The notes under the pieces are model-generated. The model was not told the origin of the DNA, did not search any database, and worked only from the letters and a program-made list of their open reading frames with translations. Below are positions 1 through 23,480 of a DNA stretch of 64,000 nucleotides, in pieces; within the stretch, counting starts at the first letter, position 1; each line of letters starts with the position of its first letter. Source of the DNA: Halichondria panicea. Taxonomy: Eukaryota; Porifera; Demospongiae; Suberitida; Halichondriidae. Both the position numbers and the translations under genes were made by a program. The stretch lies in the NCBI RefSeq assembly GCF_963675165.1, contig NC_087389.1:4820620-4884619 (forward strand), read 5' to 3'.

Positions 1-349
1 CCTTGAACTAGAAATACCTTAAGATTTCTCCTTTGCTCAATAAGGTGGCACTCCTGAATCCTTTAATAGACGTGCTTGTGTATGATATCTTCAAATAAGT
101 ATTTGTCACGCCTCTCTTTAGGGTGCACACATAAAAGTGGGAGGGTCTCGGTTATTGTGCACACAGCCCCGCCTTTCCCCTTCTCACCAGGAAGTAAATG
201 TATTTCCGGTATCAATCATTATGGAATCGCCTGATTACAAGGTGACCTTTGAGCAGATATCAACATGAATATTCTTGTACATGTGGTTAGCTTTTACACA
301 AGCTCACGCTCAGGCAGCAGAGAAGACACTAGCCACTTGCAAGAACAAA
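1..349. other. 5' flank and 5' UTR of squalene synthase
   Basis: No complete gene is visible here. An ATG at 221 opens a short frame (MESPDYK) that could splice from a donor at 242 to an acceptor at 312-313 and run in frame into the squalene synthase coding exon. This would give an alternative N-terminal extension of about 19 residues. The ATG at 350 is preferred because it matches the usual start of animal squalene synthases. Confidence 0.5.
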
Positions 350-2661
350 ATGGAGCTCTTGAAATCAGTTACCCACCCGACAGAGTTCTGGGCCTTGCTC
401 AAGTTTCAGTACGGAGGAGGGAAAGATCACATTATGCCCAAAGTGGACGAAGTATGCAGTATAATTATTATTTATAATTAATTAGTGTATTAACAAGTAC
501 GTGTGTATGCTTGCTACAAAAAGAGGTGATCCTTTAACAGAGTTAGCTAGCTATAATCCTGCATGCAATGAATAAGCTGTTATAACTATCCGTTGAGCTA
601 GCTGAGAAACCCTGCAAAACCTAGCTCTCAGAGTTGCAAGGTAGATGTGTTGCTAGACTGTACTGCTAACACTGTAGTGTTTGGGAATCGGGGGTTAGGG
701 CTTGGGTTAGGTAGGATGTGGAGTATTTCATTAAGCGAGCAAAATATTATTAGGATCGTAATTATAAGTGCCTGTCTTTGTTAATGTCACCCAGTAAATA
801 GTGGTTTACCTCCTTTCATTGTGAGCATGCTCAATAGATGGTGTCTCTGTCTCCACAGAGCTCTCTGAGCAGTGATATGAAGAGATGTCTGGAGCTGCTC
901 AACCTGACCAGTAGGAGCTTTGCAGCTGTCATTCAGGCTCTGGACTCTGAACTCAGGTAGGCAACGCTTAGAAATTTTATGTGTTGTAGGTTTGTTTAGA
1001 TGCTGAACATTGTACGCGAGTGGTAACCAACTCCATTGTTACATACTTTTACTTCCCCTCAGTACTTACACCACACACCACACACCACGTGCGCACACAC
1101 ACACCACACACCACGCCACGCGCACATACACACATACACACACACCACACACACACACAGGCCTGCAGTGTGCATCTTCTACCTTGTCCTGCGAGCACTA
1201 GACACGCTAGAGGATGACATGAGTATTCCAGTGGACAAGAAGACAACTCTGTTGAAACAATTCTATACCTACCTTTACGACAAGGACTGGCGTTTCATGG
1301 AGAGCACGGAGAAAGACAAAGTAGTACTGGAGGAATTTCAAGTGGTGAGGACGGGGGAGGGAGGCACAAGTGTTGTGTATATTATTAATATACTAATGGA
1401 TTTTTAATTATCTATGGTATGTTAATGGGTCACTTACCCAATGCAATCACCTGCTATAAATGAGGTCATTCCCAGCTCATGGAATATCAGATATGGTACT
1501 GTAATGTACTTATTATACCTCGGTGCACATGCGCAAGCGAGGTATACGGTAGTGTGTTTGTGTGTCTGTGTGTCTGTGTTGACTGCTACAGCTGCTCAAA
1601 GATGAATCAAGTGCAAGTAAGAGTTTCTATAGGCTTCTAGTCATGTTTACTTGGATTTTAATTCGTGGATTTGCAAAATAATGCTTCGTTCTCGAGTTAT
1701 GCCTAGTTTTGCTTACCTGGAATGCCATTGCAGCCTTTTCAGAAGAGCACGTAGCCAAACTTGTTTACCGAGTGTTACTACTCTACCTAGTAGTTAGCTC
1801 TGCACTAGAACGCTGGCTATTGGTAGCTACAAGAGTGAGGAAGAGAGCTGCAAGGCTCTGCTGATGGCAGCCATTAATTTTACACTTGAACTTTTGGCAT
1901 CGGTCGTTTTTAACAACAATCATGATCGATCATTACCCACTCTTTGAGTTTGCATGCAGCAAAATAATTATTGCAAAAAATTGTTCAAAGCTATTAGTAG
2001 CTTTATGTTATGTAGCTTTGGCATCTCCACCGAGGCATCAGCACCTGCGGTGCTTTCATGATATTAGTGGTCAATAATATTGCTTGAACATACTGTTGTG
2101 TTAACAATAGGACTACGTATCTATAGTAAAGATTAATTGCAGCCACTGCTTGCAGTGTACACACACAGTGACCATGCAAACTCACTGCAGATATCGGCAG
2201 AGTTTCGTCAGCTGAAGCCAGTGTTTCAGGACGTAATAGCTGACATAGCTAAGAAGATGGGAGAAGGGATGACCAAGTTCCTAGTGGACAAAGTGGGGAC
2301 CATGGCACAGTGGGATGAGGTGAGTAGGGGCAATGTAGCATGAGGTATTACGTCTAGCTAGTACGTAACGTATAGCGGGTATATTTTTCTCTGATTAAAA
2401 TTAATGAATACCCACAAATATTAGTATCGCATGCATGCACCAAAAAGCTGCTAGTCCACGGAAATTATTAAATTTGCAATTTAACAGTCTTTCTGCGACA
2501 GTTTATACCCTCGAAATATACCTGTGCATAACCCTCCACACACACTCACCGCACACGCACACACACGCACACACACACACACACGCACGCGCACACACAC
2601 ACACACACACACACGCACACACACACACACACGCACGCACGCACAACACACACACACACCA

Positions 2662-2710
<49 letters not shown>

Positions 2711-2728
2711 GCACGCACAACACACACA

Positions 2729-2775
<47 letters not shown>

Positions 2776-5639
2776 CACACACACAGTACTGTCACTACGT
2801 AGCTGGACTAGTTGGTATTGGTCTCTCTCGACTGTTTTCTGCCTCTGGTTTGGAGGGGGAGGAAGTGGGCAAAGACGAGGGACTGGCCAACTCATTGGGG
2901 CTGCTGCTACAGAAGACTAACATCATTCGTGATTACCTGGAGGACGTTCGCAAGGGGAGGGAGTTCTGGCCAAAAGAGGTGTGTGCCTGTGTGCGTGCGT
3001 GCGTACGTGGTGTGTGTGTGTGTGTGATGTGTGTGCGTGCGTGCGTGCGTGTGCGTGCATGCATGCGTGTGTGTGTGTGGGTGTGTTTGGGGTATACAAG
3101 AAGTATCATTTGTGTGGGAGAAATTGTGTAAACTGTTGATGGAGTGGTGACATTTTATTCAGCGTGTTGTGTCTTAAAATGTCTTTCCACTATTCACTTT
3201 GTTATTAACAATCTCTTGTGTGCCTTTTAGTGTATAACCTAAACACAATAATTATTATCCCCTCAGGCATGGTCTAAATATACAACTGAATTGACGGACT
3301 TCCAAATGCCACGTAACCTTGACCAAGCTGTGCCGTGTCTCAACGTCCTCATTACCAACGCCCTCAAGCACGTTCCTGATGTTCTCACCTACATGTCGAG
3401 AATTCGCAATCAGAGTGTCTTCAATTTCTGTGCCATTCCTCAGGTATGCATTATCGTATGGTGCAAATTTAGTATTTAGAGCATTATTAATGTGCAATAT
3501 TATGAGTTCTACGTCACCATTCTGATCGAGGTGTACGACTATTTTAGAATGCGAAACACATTTAACTGGGTCATTAGTACGAACATTTTCACCAACAACG
3601 AAAATTACCCGCATATACGATATGGTTATTTTATTAGTGCTTAGTGAATTGCTGAGAGTTGAACTATAATTTTAATTATTAATACCAAGGGCGTATAGAA
3701 AGAGAGAGAGGACATGCAACAGTTTGCGAGCAAAAACTAAAGGTGGCGGTAGAAAGTAGATTTTTGTGTACAGTACATAGTCTGTGGCTTTGGTTTTTGC
3801 TTGCACACAGGGTTGATAGTCAGTTTCATGCCCTCTCTCTTTTTATACGCCCTAATTGGAAACCTCATTTGATTGGTACATCAATTGCTTTCTGCAGATA
3901 GAGTTTGGAACGTTAAATTAACACAGAATTCTGTAGCTGTCTTCTTAATGAGTGTGTATGTACGATTAATTACAATCACTCTCAATGTCTGTATACCATA
4001 ATGTGTGAAATGTTTTTCACAGATCTAAATTAACATTTTATGCTATACGGTACTCACCCCTCTCCCCTCTCCCCTCTCCTTTGTACAGACGATGGCAGTG
4101 GCCACCCTGGCAGCGTGTTACAACAACAAAGCAGTGTTCAGTAGTGTGGTAAAGATCCGTAAAGGGCAGGCGGTTGATCTCATGATGCGCTCCAACAACA
4201 TGGTCAATGTCAGGAGCGTCTTCTTTCAGTACATTGGACAGGTGAGTGTGTTTCATACAGTAGTACTGTTTGGCTTTTGTTGAACTTTTAGAGTCCTGGG
4301 TTCGCATTTTAAACGAGGAATTAACCTAAGTAGGAGTTACATGTAGTTCCTCGTACTACATGGTAAATTGATGGGTGCTTGCTTGTGTCTTTATTTCCTA
4401 CATGTGGTGTACATGCAGTAGCACTGTTTGTAAGCCGAATCAAGACCACATCGATGTTTTGTTATTCAACATACGTAATACTTAGATTCCTTTGAACAAG
4501 TAGGTAACTCTCACTGTGTTATGTTAGAGCTCCCCTGTTCTGTCTAGCTGTCCTAGCTTCCTGATTTTTAATTAAAAATTGCTAATACACTGCGCTATTA
4601 TGTACACTGTTAGTACGTAGGTGTCGACAAGGGCGTATACAGAGAAGAGGGCATGCAACTCGCCCTATTCTCAGAATCATCCGACTTCGTATTGAGCTAT
4701 TTTTAGAACTGCCCACAAAAACGCCCACGCGTAACCTTTGACCACACACGGTAAATCAAAGTCTTTTTTATATCTGTGCTAGCTAGCTAGCTCGATTGCA
4801 GCATAGTAAAACTAGTTCTCAGCAGCAGTATGGCTCGTACTAGCAGTGTCAAAGGCAAACCATCCAACAGTTGCAACTCCAAGAAGATGAAACCTAGGTA
4901 CAATAAACCTGTCTTCCTGAGTCTCTGGTACTTCTTAACAATGCGCCCAGCATTTAACTTCCCGCTCGAAGGGGTTGTCTTGGACCTGACTGGACTAGGA
5001 CTGGTCATGACACTTCTCTAAAATAATACTCCACTGTTAGCTAGCTAGCTAGCTAGCAAAGGCTAGGCAGCTCTGATGTACACGCCCATAATTATAACTC
5101 CGTAAACAACACCGCCCACTTGTTCACGTCCGTATACTGGATTCTATTTTTAGCATATCCGGTCTCTGATATGAAGTCGGATGAGTATACGTAGGGTACA
5201 TAGTAAGTTGCATGCCCTCTTCTCTGTATACGCCCTTGGTGTCGATCATTCCGTGATCATAGTATGCTGCTTTGAGTGCTAGCAATCTCGCTTAACAGGA
5301 CTGGTGGCTTAAATAAAATACTGGCATTAAACCTGAAGGCAATAGGCACAACGATTTTGAAGAGCTCTAAGACTTATAATTTACTTACTGTGTGATACTA
5401 TTAAGTGCCGTTCCCCCCCCCCCCCTCAGATCTGCACCCTGTTATACAGCGACCCTACCATCCCTGAAGGCGTGACAACGTGGGAACTGGTGGCAGACAT
5501 ACGGGCACAATGCGTGGAGGGATTAGGGTACAATCTCGACAGTGGGTCCATCTTGCAGAAAACATCCGTCCAGGTGGTGGGTGTGGCCACAGTCATTGCC
5601 ATGGGGATAGCCTACTATGGAGGATATTTTGTGTCATAA
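350..5639 (+). CDS. FDFT1: squalene synthase (farnesyl-diphosphate farnesyltransferase)
   Basis: This enzyme joins two farnesyl diphosphates through presqualene diphosphate to squalene, the first committed step of sterol synthesis, on the ER membrane. Eight coding exons join in frame: 350-451, 859-956, 1161-1344, 2191-2319, 2787-2978, 3267-3443, 4089-4241, 5430-5639. They give 414 residues; the human enzyme has 417. Visible hallmarks are the first aspartate motif DTLED (about residue 81), the second aspartate motif in NIIRDYLED (about 220), [21 protein letters not shown] and KIRKGQAV. A hydrophobic C-terminal anchor ([19 protein letters not shown]) precedes the stop. The start at 350 aligns with the usual family start. 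Introns 2, 3, 5 and 6 carry repeats or CA/GT tracts, and introns 7 and 8 carry TIR elements. The 3' end converges on a delta14-sterol reductase gene. A possible AATAAA lies near 5832. Confidence 0.97.
1063..1160 (+). repeat. (CA)n-rich tract ending in a splice acceptor
   Basis: An interrupted CA/CAC tract runs directly into the AG acceptor of squalene synthase exon 4, replacing the usual pyrimidine tract. Confidence 0.85.
1514..2038 (+). mobile_element. Interspersed TIR element, copy 1 (ends CCTCGGTG / CACCGAGG)
   Basis: This roughly 525-bp repeat in squalene synthase intron 4 starts with ATACCTCGGTG and ends with CACCGAGGCAT, giving short inverted ends. Just inside its 5' end is a small hairpin (ATACCTCG ... 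CGAGGTAT). A diverged copy lies at 53837-54640, sharing blocks such as TTCTATAGGCTTCTAG and TTCTCGAGTTATG. It has no coding capacity, so it is probably a non-autonomous DNA transposon. I could not define target duplications. Confidence 0.7.
2536..2786 (+). repeat. Long (CA)n microsatellite at a 3' splice site
   Basis: About 250 bp of (CA)n with CG interruptions fills the end of squalene synthase intron 5 and terminates in the AG acceptor of exon 6 at 2785-2786. Open frames here translate only to alternating His-Thr or Val-Cys and are not genes. Confidence 0.95.
2979..3092 (+). repeat. (GT)n tract starting at the exon 6 donor
   Basis: The 5' splice donor of exon 6 is the first GT of a GT/GC-rich tandem tract of about 110 bp. 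Together with the (CA)n tract upstream it brackets the 192-nt exon 6 with complementary repeats. Confidence 0.9.
3686..3856. mobile_element. Short hAT-like TIR element in intron 7
   Basis: The left end CAAGGGCGTATAGAAAGAG and the right end, on the opposite strand AGGGCGTATAAAAAGAG, form imperfect inverted repeats of about 30 bp around a roughly 170-bp body. The ends match those of the element at 4628-5238, so both belong to one family. Target duplications are not clear. Confidence 0.75.
4628..5238. mobile_element. hAT-like TIR element with flanking duplication in intron 8
   Basis: This 611-bp element has near-perfect inverted ends of over 30 bp beginning CAAGGGCGTATACAGAG. It is flanked by the direct repeat GTGTCGA at 4621-4627 and 5239-5245. 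The outermost left base could extend this to 8 bp (GGTGTCGA), as expected for hAT elements. Internal frames of 63-73 codons do not resemble a transposase, so I call it non-autonomous. It lies wholly inside squalene synthase intron 8. Confidence 0.88.
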
Positions 5640-5945
5640 CTAGTGAACACTCATGCAGAGAATAGTTTGATATTATTTTTCTTCAACTCATTTTAAATTT
5701 GTGTAACACGAGTATATAGTACGTTGCCATGCTTGTGTTCAAATGAACTGATTACATAACTGATATAAGTTTACAACAGTATTAAGCATCACATACAGTA
5801 ATTTTTACTGCGTATGTAATTATATAATTATAATAAATCATGTATATACACGTAAAATGGATAATAATTATCATCACAAGCCCGATAATATTTACACGCT
5901 AAATAATTTTCTTTGATAACTAGTAAAACGTTCTCTACAGAGTCT

Positions 5946-7196
5946 CTAGTAGAGTCCAGGAATAAGCCTCCACTTGACAATCTTGCAATACTTGTCCCAG
6001 TCAGTGCCGTACTTCTCCTTACAGTGATGCTCGTCACGAAACTGTCGGTGAATCAACAACGGAGCAAAATACAAGACATAGAAGTAGGGCAGCACGTTAC
6101 TGAACCCACAGGGCAGAGACCATGCCAACGCCATTACGAGGTCCCCCACATAGTTAGGATGACGACAAATACCCCACCAGCCAGATACAATCAATTTTGT
6201 GCCACGTTCGGTAGATAGAGTTGCAAGGTCACGTACAGAGGGGTGGTCAGGGGAGCGACGAAACAGGTCCTTTTGTGAGTTGGACAATCGAAAGATGAGA
6301 TAGCCGACCATATTGAATGCAAAGATGAGGACACAGGCAAACCAAGAGAGATGGGTGGGGTGGTCGACAAGGTAACGGGCTTGTAGGGAGTAGGTGAACG
6401 GTAACCAGGCCAAGTCTCCAAACGCAAGCATGAACCCAAATCCATCGTGAACGATATCCATAGTCGTTAGGATAGCTGTCTCAAACCAAAAAGTGTCCAA
6501 AATGTACCAGAATTGGAAAAAGCAGACAAGCATCATTGAGTTTGATATGACACCATGAATTTCGTACTGTTTCACCATCATACAGTAGTTGATGATGACC
6601 CACCCAATAAGCCCTGGTCTCATTTCACAGAATGTCTTCCAATCGAACAATCCCAGTCGAGGGTTGAGCTCTCGTCCAATAAACCAGTCGTAGAGAACGT
6701 TGCCAGAGTTACCACCCAAAGCAAGTACGGCCCCAGGAGCAAAGGATTTGGCATAAAGGTACACAGCTAGTGCGAAGGAGAGAACGGTTGAGGCCATTGC
6801 AAAGGCAAGATAGTGGTCATACACAAACGACACTGGGAGCTTGAAATAGAAGTAGACAACAGCGAATATAATGTGAGAGATGACGTAAGCATAGAGTCCG
6901 TTTATTTTGTATTTTAGCCGACTACCGTCTCGAAGTTTTGACCCTTCGACCGTTTTACCGAGAGGAGAGAGGTAGATCAGAGCGTGGAATATGAACCAGA
7001 GGACAAAGATGGAGTAGGCGTGGGGGTGCCAGAAATCAGGCCAGCACGGTAGAGTGGGGATGCGAATGTCACAGGTGCCAGCTCCACACATAACATACAG
7101 TCCAATGACAGTGAGTGGTAACATTATCGTCAAGGTTAGGGCTCCAACAGGGCCGAAGAATTCGTACGTGGTGGTTTTGACGGCTTTCTCAGACAT
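5946..7196 (-). CDS. TM7SF2: delta14-sterol reductase (TM7SF2 / ERG24 family)
   Basis: This is an NADPH-dependent ER membrane reductase that removes the C14-C15 double bond left after lanosterol-type C14 demethylation. A single 416-residue frame starts at an ATG at 7196; human TM7SF2 has 418 residues. Both ERG4/ERG24 family signatures are present: GNVLYDWFIGRELNPR mid-protein, and GICRHPNYVGDLVMALAW near the C-terminus. It ends RLIPGLY, as the family usually does. Eight or more hydrophobic segments are visible. There is no N-terminal Tudor or nucleoplasmic region, so it resembles TM7SF2/ERG24 rather than full lamin B receptor, although assignment to TM7SF2 versus an LBR-type ancestor needs a tree. 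The coding region has no introns, unlike most neighbours. The sequence just upstream of the ATG (CTACAG then GTACAAAATG) looks like a splice acceptor, so a 5' UTR intron is likely. It converges on squalene synthase with 306 bp between the stops. Confidence 0.95.
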   Translation of the reverse strand: MSEKAVKTTTYEFFGPVGALTLTIMLPLTVIGLYVMCGAGTCDIRIPTLPCWPDFWHPHAYSIFVLWFIFHALIYLSPLGKTVEGSKLRDGSRLKYKINGLYAYVISHIIFAVVYFYFKLPVSFVYDHYLAFAMASTVLSFALAVYLYAKSFAPGAVLALGGNSGNVLYDWFIGRELNPRLGLFDWKTFCEMRPGLIGWVIINYCMMVKQYEIHGVISNSMMLVCFFQFWYILDTFWFETAILTTMDIVHDGFGFMLAFGDLAWLPFTYSLQARYLVDHPTHLSWFACVLIFAFNMVGYLIFRLSNSQKDLFRRSPDHPSVRDLATLSTERGTKLIVSGWWGICRHPNYVGDLVMALAWSLPCGFSNVLPYFYVLYFAPLLIHRQFRDEHHCKEKYGTDWDKYCKIVKWRLIPGLY

Positions 7197-7821
7197 TTTG
7201 TACCTGTAGGGAAAAGTCTATGGTGAAATATACAATAGCCCTTTAATATGTAGGAGGGTTTTCAGGATTGGAAGAGGAAAGGTCCAGCTATTAAAATCTA
7301 GAGTGCTAGACTAGTGAAGGAAGACAATTACACATTTTAGCTGATGTGCTCAATACCTCTAACTAGCTCTCACCTAAACTCTAAAGAGGTCTGTGTTCTT
7401 TCTGTGCTGTGTTATGAGCCAAGGCGTAATCCAGGGCTGGCAAGAGCGTGCTTCTTTTCTCAAATAGCAGCCTGAACACTTTATGGTAGGTAGGGGAGGG
7501 GCTGCTGTAGCATGCTAGGGGAGTGGCTATTCAGATCATGTGTGCATTGGCGCGCAATCACACAGTGCGCAATAGATAGACCATCCTCTCCTCCTTAATT
7601 AATAAGTCTTACAAGCTTCCCTCCAGCCCCCACTGATAAATGATAAACACATACTATAGTAGGCCAATATGAAACTATATATCTAGCCGTAAATACGATG
7701 GCTCCTGCTTTGTATAAGTTGTAATTGCAAACACGAGGGTATTGAGTTCAATCTATTCTAGCTACTCAATTAAGGTTACTAGTAATGTCAATATGGAGGC
7801 CACGGGGAAAGGACAACACTT
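7197..7821. other. Intergenic region between two minus-strand genes
   Basis: It holds the probable 5' UTR and promoter of the sterol reductase and the 3' flank of the multipass membrane protein gene. I see no coding exon or clear repeat. Confidence 0.5.
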
Positions 7822-9429
7822 CTAGCTAGTCTCTATGAGCGGCACCCTCAACTGGTTTTTCTGCTCCAAATCTGGTGACTCTTGTATGAACGAGCTTGTA
7901 TTTATCACTTCGATTTCTGCCTCACTATCTGTGGAGGAAATTGATTCTTCAATAAACTCTTCTTCTCTGCTCGTGTTTCTTCGGCTGTTGAAGAATATTT
8001 GAGGACAAATGATTAGTGAGACTTGATAGAGTATTACCAGCAGGAGCAGAAGCATTGTTATCGAGATGGAGACGTATGTAATGTATTGCTTGAGGGCGAT
8101 TGCGCGAGTATATATTGTTGCCGTTAGAAACCAGCTCAATAAATTCAACAGTGTAAGATTCAGCAGAGAAATAGCCTCTAGACAATTTGGAAATTGTCTT
8201 CGATAGACTGTTTTATTTTTCTTGACTGTTACAAAAATACTTATGGGGCCGACAATCGTTACAATCAGAAAATACGCCATCGAAGCATCCTGCAATCTGT
8301 TGGTAGCTAGCAGTAGATATATCCCGACTCTAATTACAAGCATCAGTCCAGTCCAATGTTGAAACTTTTTGTTGTAAGGAGCTTGATAAGCATCTAGGAA
8401 TGGTTTAAGCTTCTTTATCCATTTTAGGGCTTTGCGGTGGGAGTGAGCTTGCAAACAAGGAGCAAACAACCCTATGAGTGTTACGGGAAGGATGTACAGC
8501 AATGCTACAAGAATAGCCATTGCAAATAAAGCTGAATGTTTTGGACCTAAGTATTTGACTGTGTCGTCTTCATACCATACTGGGATTTGATTCAGAGTGT
8601 CATTTTTCCAAGTGAAAGACAGTGCTGTTTTAATGTTTTGTGCTATCTTTGAATAGGACAGAATAATGATAGTCACGCTCAAACTTGGAACACAGTTCCC
8701 ACCAAAAAATTTGCTAATTGGTGGGTATACTTTAGTGAGTATGAACAGTACACCAATCAGTATCCAGAGATAAACAGGGAATGCAAATTGTAACCAGGCT
8801 TTAGTGTAGGCATCCATTCCATTAAAGAAACAAGTCCCAATTCCTAAGTCGAGGTTAAGCCAAGCTATAAAGACAGAGAAAAACTGAAGCTCGTTTTTAA
8901 ATTCTCTGAACTGGATTCTGCTGTACACATGGAGCACATTTGCGTAGAAGAGAATGGAAATGATTTGTCCGTTAGCTACGGTAAGGTTGCATTTGAGGAT
9001 GACAAACAGCAGTACTATTCCAGCAACTGCAAATGGAATAATCAAAAGCAGGTGAAGATTTGTACATTCTTTACAACCAGGACCTCCAAATATATGACTG
9101 TAGTTTCCCTTGCATGCCTTGCATAATTGACCGAATTCATTTTCTCCACATTGTTCATCCATGCAATTCAATTGGTAGCTACAATATTGTAGTGCAGGAT
9201 TGTCAATTGTTAGGTTGACAACATCATTGAACACAGTGTTGATGTTGCTCTCACAGAAGGTATTGTTGTCAGGGTGAGAGACAGTCAATTGGCATTCTGT
9301 TTCTTCGAAGGAATATTCAGGCTGGGGAATAGTTGGTTTTTGCTGTACGATGACATTGTATACAGAGGTATCTGCACTAACACACACTAAACTAGCTAGG
9401 AAACATAGGAGAATATAGCTACTATCCAT
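7822..9429 (-). CDS. Cysteine-rich multipass membrane protein, uncharacterised
   Basis: A single 535-residue frame starts at an ATG at 9429. An N-terminal signal peptide (about residues 1-19) is followed by an extracellular region of about 100 residues with many cysteines. That region ends in a compact CxxC-type block (CGENEFGQLCKACKGNYS, then GGPGCKECTN). The rest has roughly eight to nine hydrophobic segments and an acidic, Ser-rich cytoplasmic tail. I recognise blocks such as FIAWLNLDLGIGTCF, NGMDAYTKAWLQF and KPFLDAYQAPYN as typical of a large family of uncharacterised sponge and other early-animal proteins. In those, this module often forms the C-terminal part of much larger ectodomain proteins. 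Receptor, channel or adhesion roles are all possible and none is shown. The coding region is intronless and lies head to head with EEA1 about 0.9 kb away. Confidence 0.85.
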   Translation of the reverse strand: MDSSYILLCFLASLVCVSADTSVYNVIVQQKPTIPQPEYSFEETECQLTVSHPDNNTFCESNINTVFNDVVNLTIDNPALQYCSYQLNCMDEQCGENEFGQLCKACKGNYSHIFGGPGCKECTNLHLLLIIPFAVAGIVLLFVILKCNLTVANGQIISILFYANVLHVYSRIQFREFKNELQFFSVFIAWLNLDLGIGTCFFNGMDAYTKAWLQFAFPVYLWILIGVLFILTKVYPPISKFFGGNCVPSLSVTIIILSYSKIAQNIKTALSFTWKNDTLNQIPVWYEDDTVKYLGPKHSALFAMAILVALLYILPVTLIGLFAPCLQAHSHRKALKWIKKLKPFLDAYQAPYNKKFQHWTGLMLVIRVGIYLLLATNRLQDASMAYFLIVTIVGPISIFVTVKKNKTVYRRQFPNCLEAISLLNLTLLNLLSWFLTATIYTRAIALKQYITYVSISITMLLLLLVILYQVSLIICPQIFFNSRRNTSREEEFIEESISSTDSEAEIEVINTSSFIQESPDLEQKNQLRVPLIETS

Positions 9430-10324
9430 TTTTTGGCTCTTGTGTTGTGCACTAAGTATCTGCTACTATAATTATGTGACCAGCTTGAATGTTAAGGACT
9501 TTCTCCCAAAAGTGAATATCTTTCCAAAGATCTTAGTTTACTTTCAGTTTAAGTTCTAATTCATGGAACCTCTGGAGTACACAACACACATGAAATTCAA
9601 AACAAGCCACTATTGATATAAAATACTGTTATTAGAGTATAGTGTCTGTCACTGTGTGTTCATTCACTTTGTTCATGGGCTCTTCTGTTGCTAGTGCACA
9701 CACACTGTATTCCACTGATAAAAACCAAGTCCATTATGTTTTTGATTCAGCTGTATAAAACGTAAATGTTTACTATACATTCATGAAGCGGATCTTGCAC
9801 ACTTATAACAATATAGGCCCTGGTAAATTATGCTCGGAATAATTTTAGCACAAAATGTATAAAGAATAGGCATCAATTCCATTTTTGGTACATTACGTTT
9901 TGCATAACGACGTTTTCATGGCAAAAAATGGCTGAAGGTAAATATTATGGATCAGTTCAAGTCAGCAAAATAACACTGAGAGAATCATGATTATCAATTT
10001 GTCGTGTGTCAGTTGCTGTGTTCATGTCAACATCTTAATTTTGAGAGAATAATGAGAAAATAATAGGCACACTTCAAGAATGAATAATGGGTGAAACTAT
10101 TAATAGCATAGGGCCTACTCTGTACAGACTACTAGCGAACCAGATATATAATTATAATTACAAGTATTCAAGAACACAGTTCATGGTCGCCAAGAATTAG
10201 CGCATGCGCGTGATGGACAAAAGCAAAGCAATCACAGCCCCGCCCACTGGGCCTCCTCTTCGCAATCCCAAGATAGAAATAGCTTTATGGGTGTTCTTTG
10301 GCTCATAGCAGTGTATCTAAGCTA
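9430..10324. other. Divergent intergenic region (membrane protein / EEA1)
   Basis: This AT-rich spacer separates two divergently transcribed genes. I see no coding exon or inverted-repeat element. The EEA1-proximal end has promoter-like motifs, annotated separately. Confidence 0.5.
10199..10250 (+). promoter_or_regulatory. NRF1-like and GC-box promoter motifs of EEA1
   Basis: A palindromic CGCATGCGCG at 10201-10210 matches the NRF1 site of animal housekeeping promoters. A CCCCGCCCAC GC-box lies about 35 bp downstream. Both lie about 75-125 bp before the EEA1 start codon. Function is inferred from motif and position only. Confidence 0.45.

Positions 10325-23480
<13,156 letters not shown>

Noticed and set aside
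2481-2920. Long open frames of His-Thr and Val-Cys repeats on both strands
   Set aside because: They are translations of (CA)n microsatellites in an intron. The same holds for frames at 17373-17849, 21141-21569, 25778-26149 and 56989-57385.
4787-5021. Overlapping 63- and 73-codon frames inside the 611-bp TIR element
   Set aside because: No transposase or other domain is visible and the element is too short to be autonomous.
10298-10324. Upstream extension of EEA1 (MAHSSVSKL)
   Set aside because: The frame there opens with TTG, not ATG; the first ATG is at 10325.
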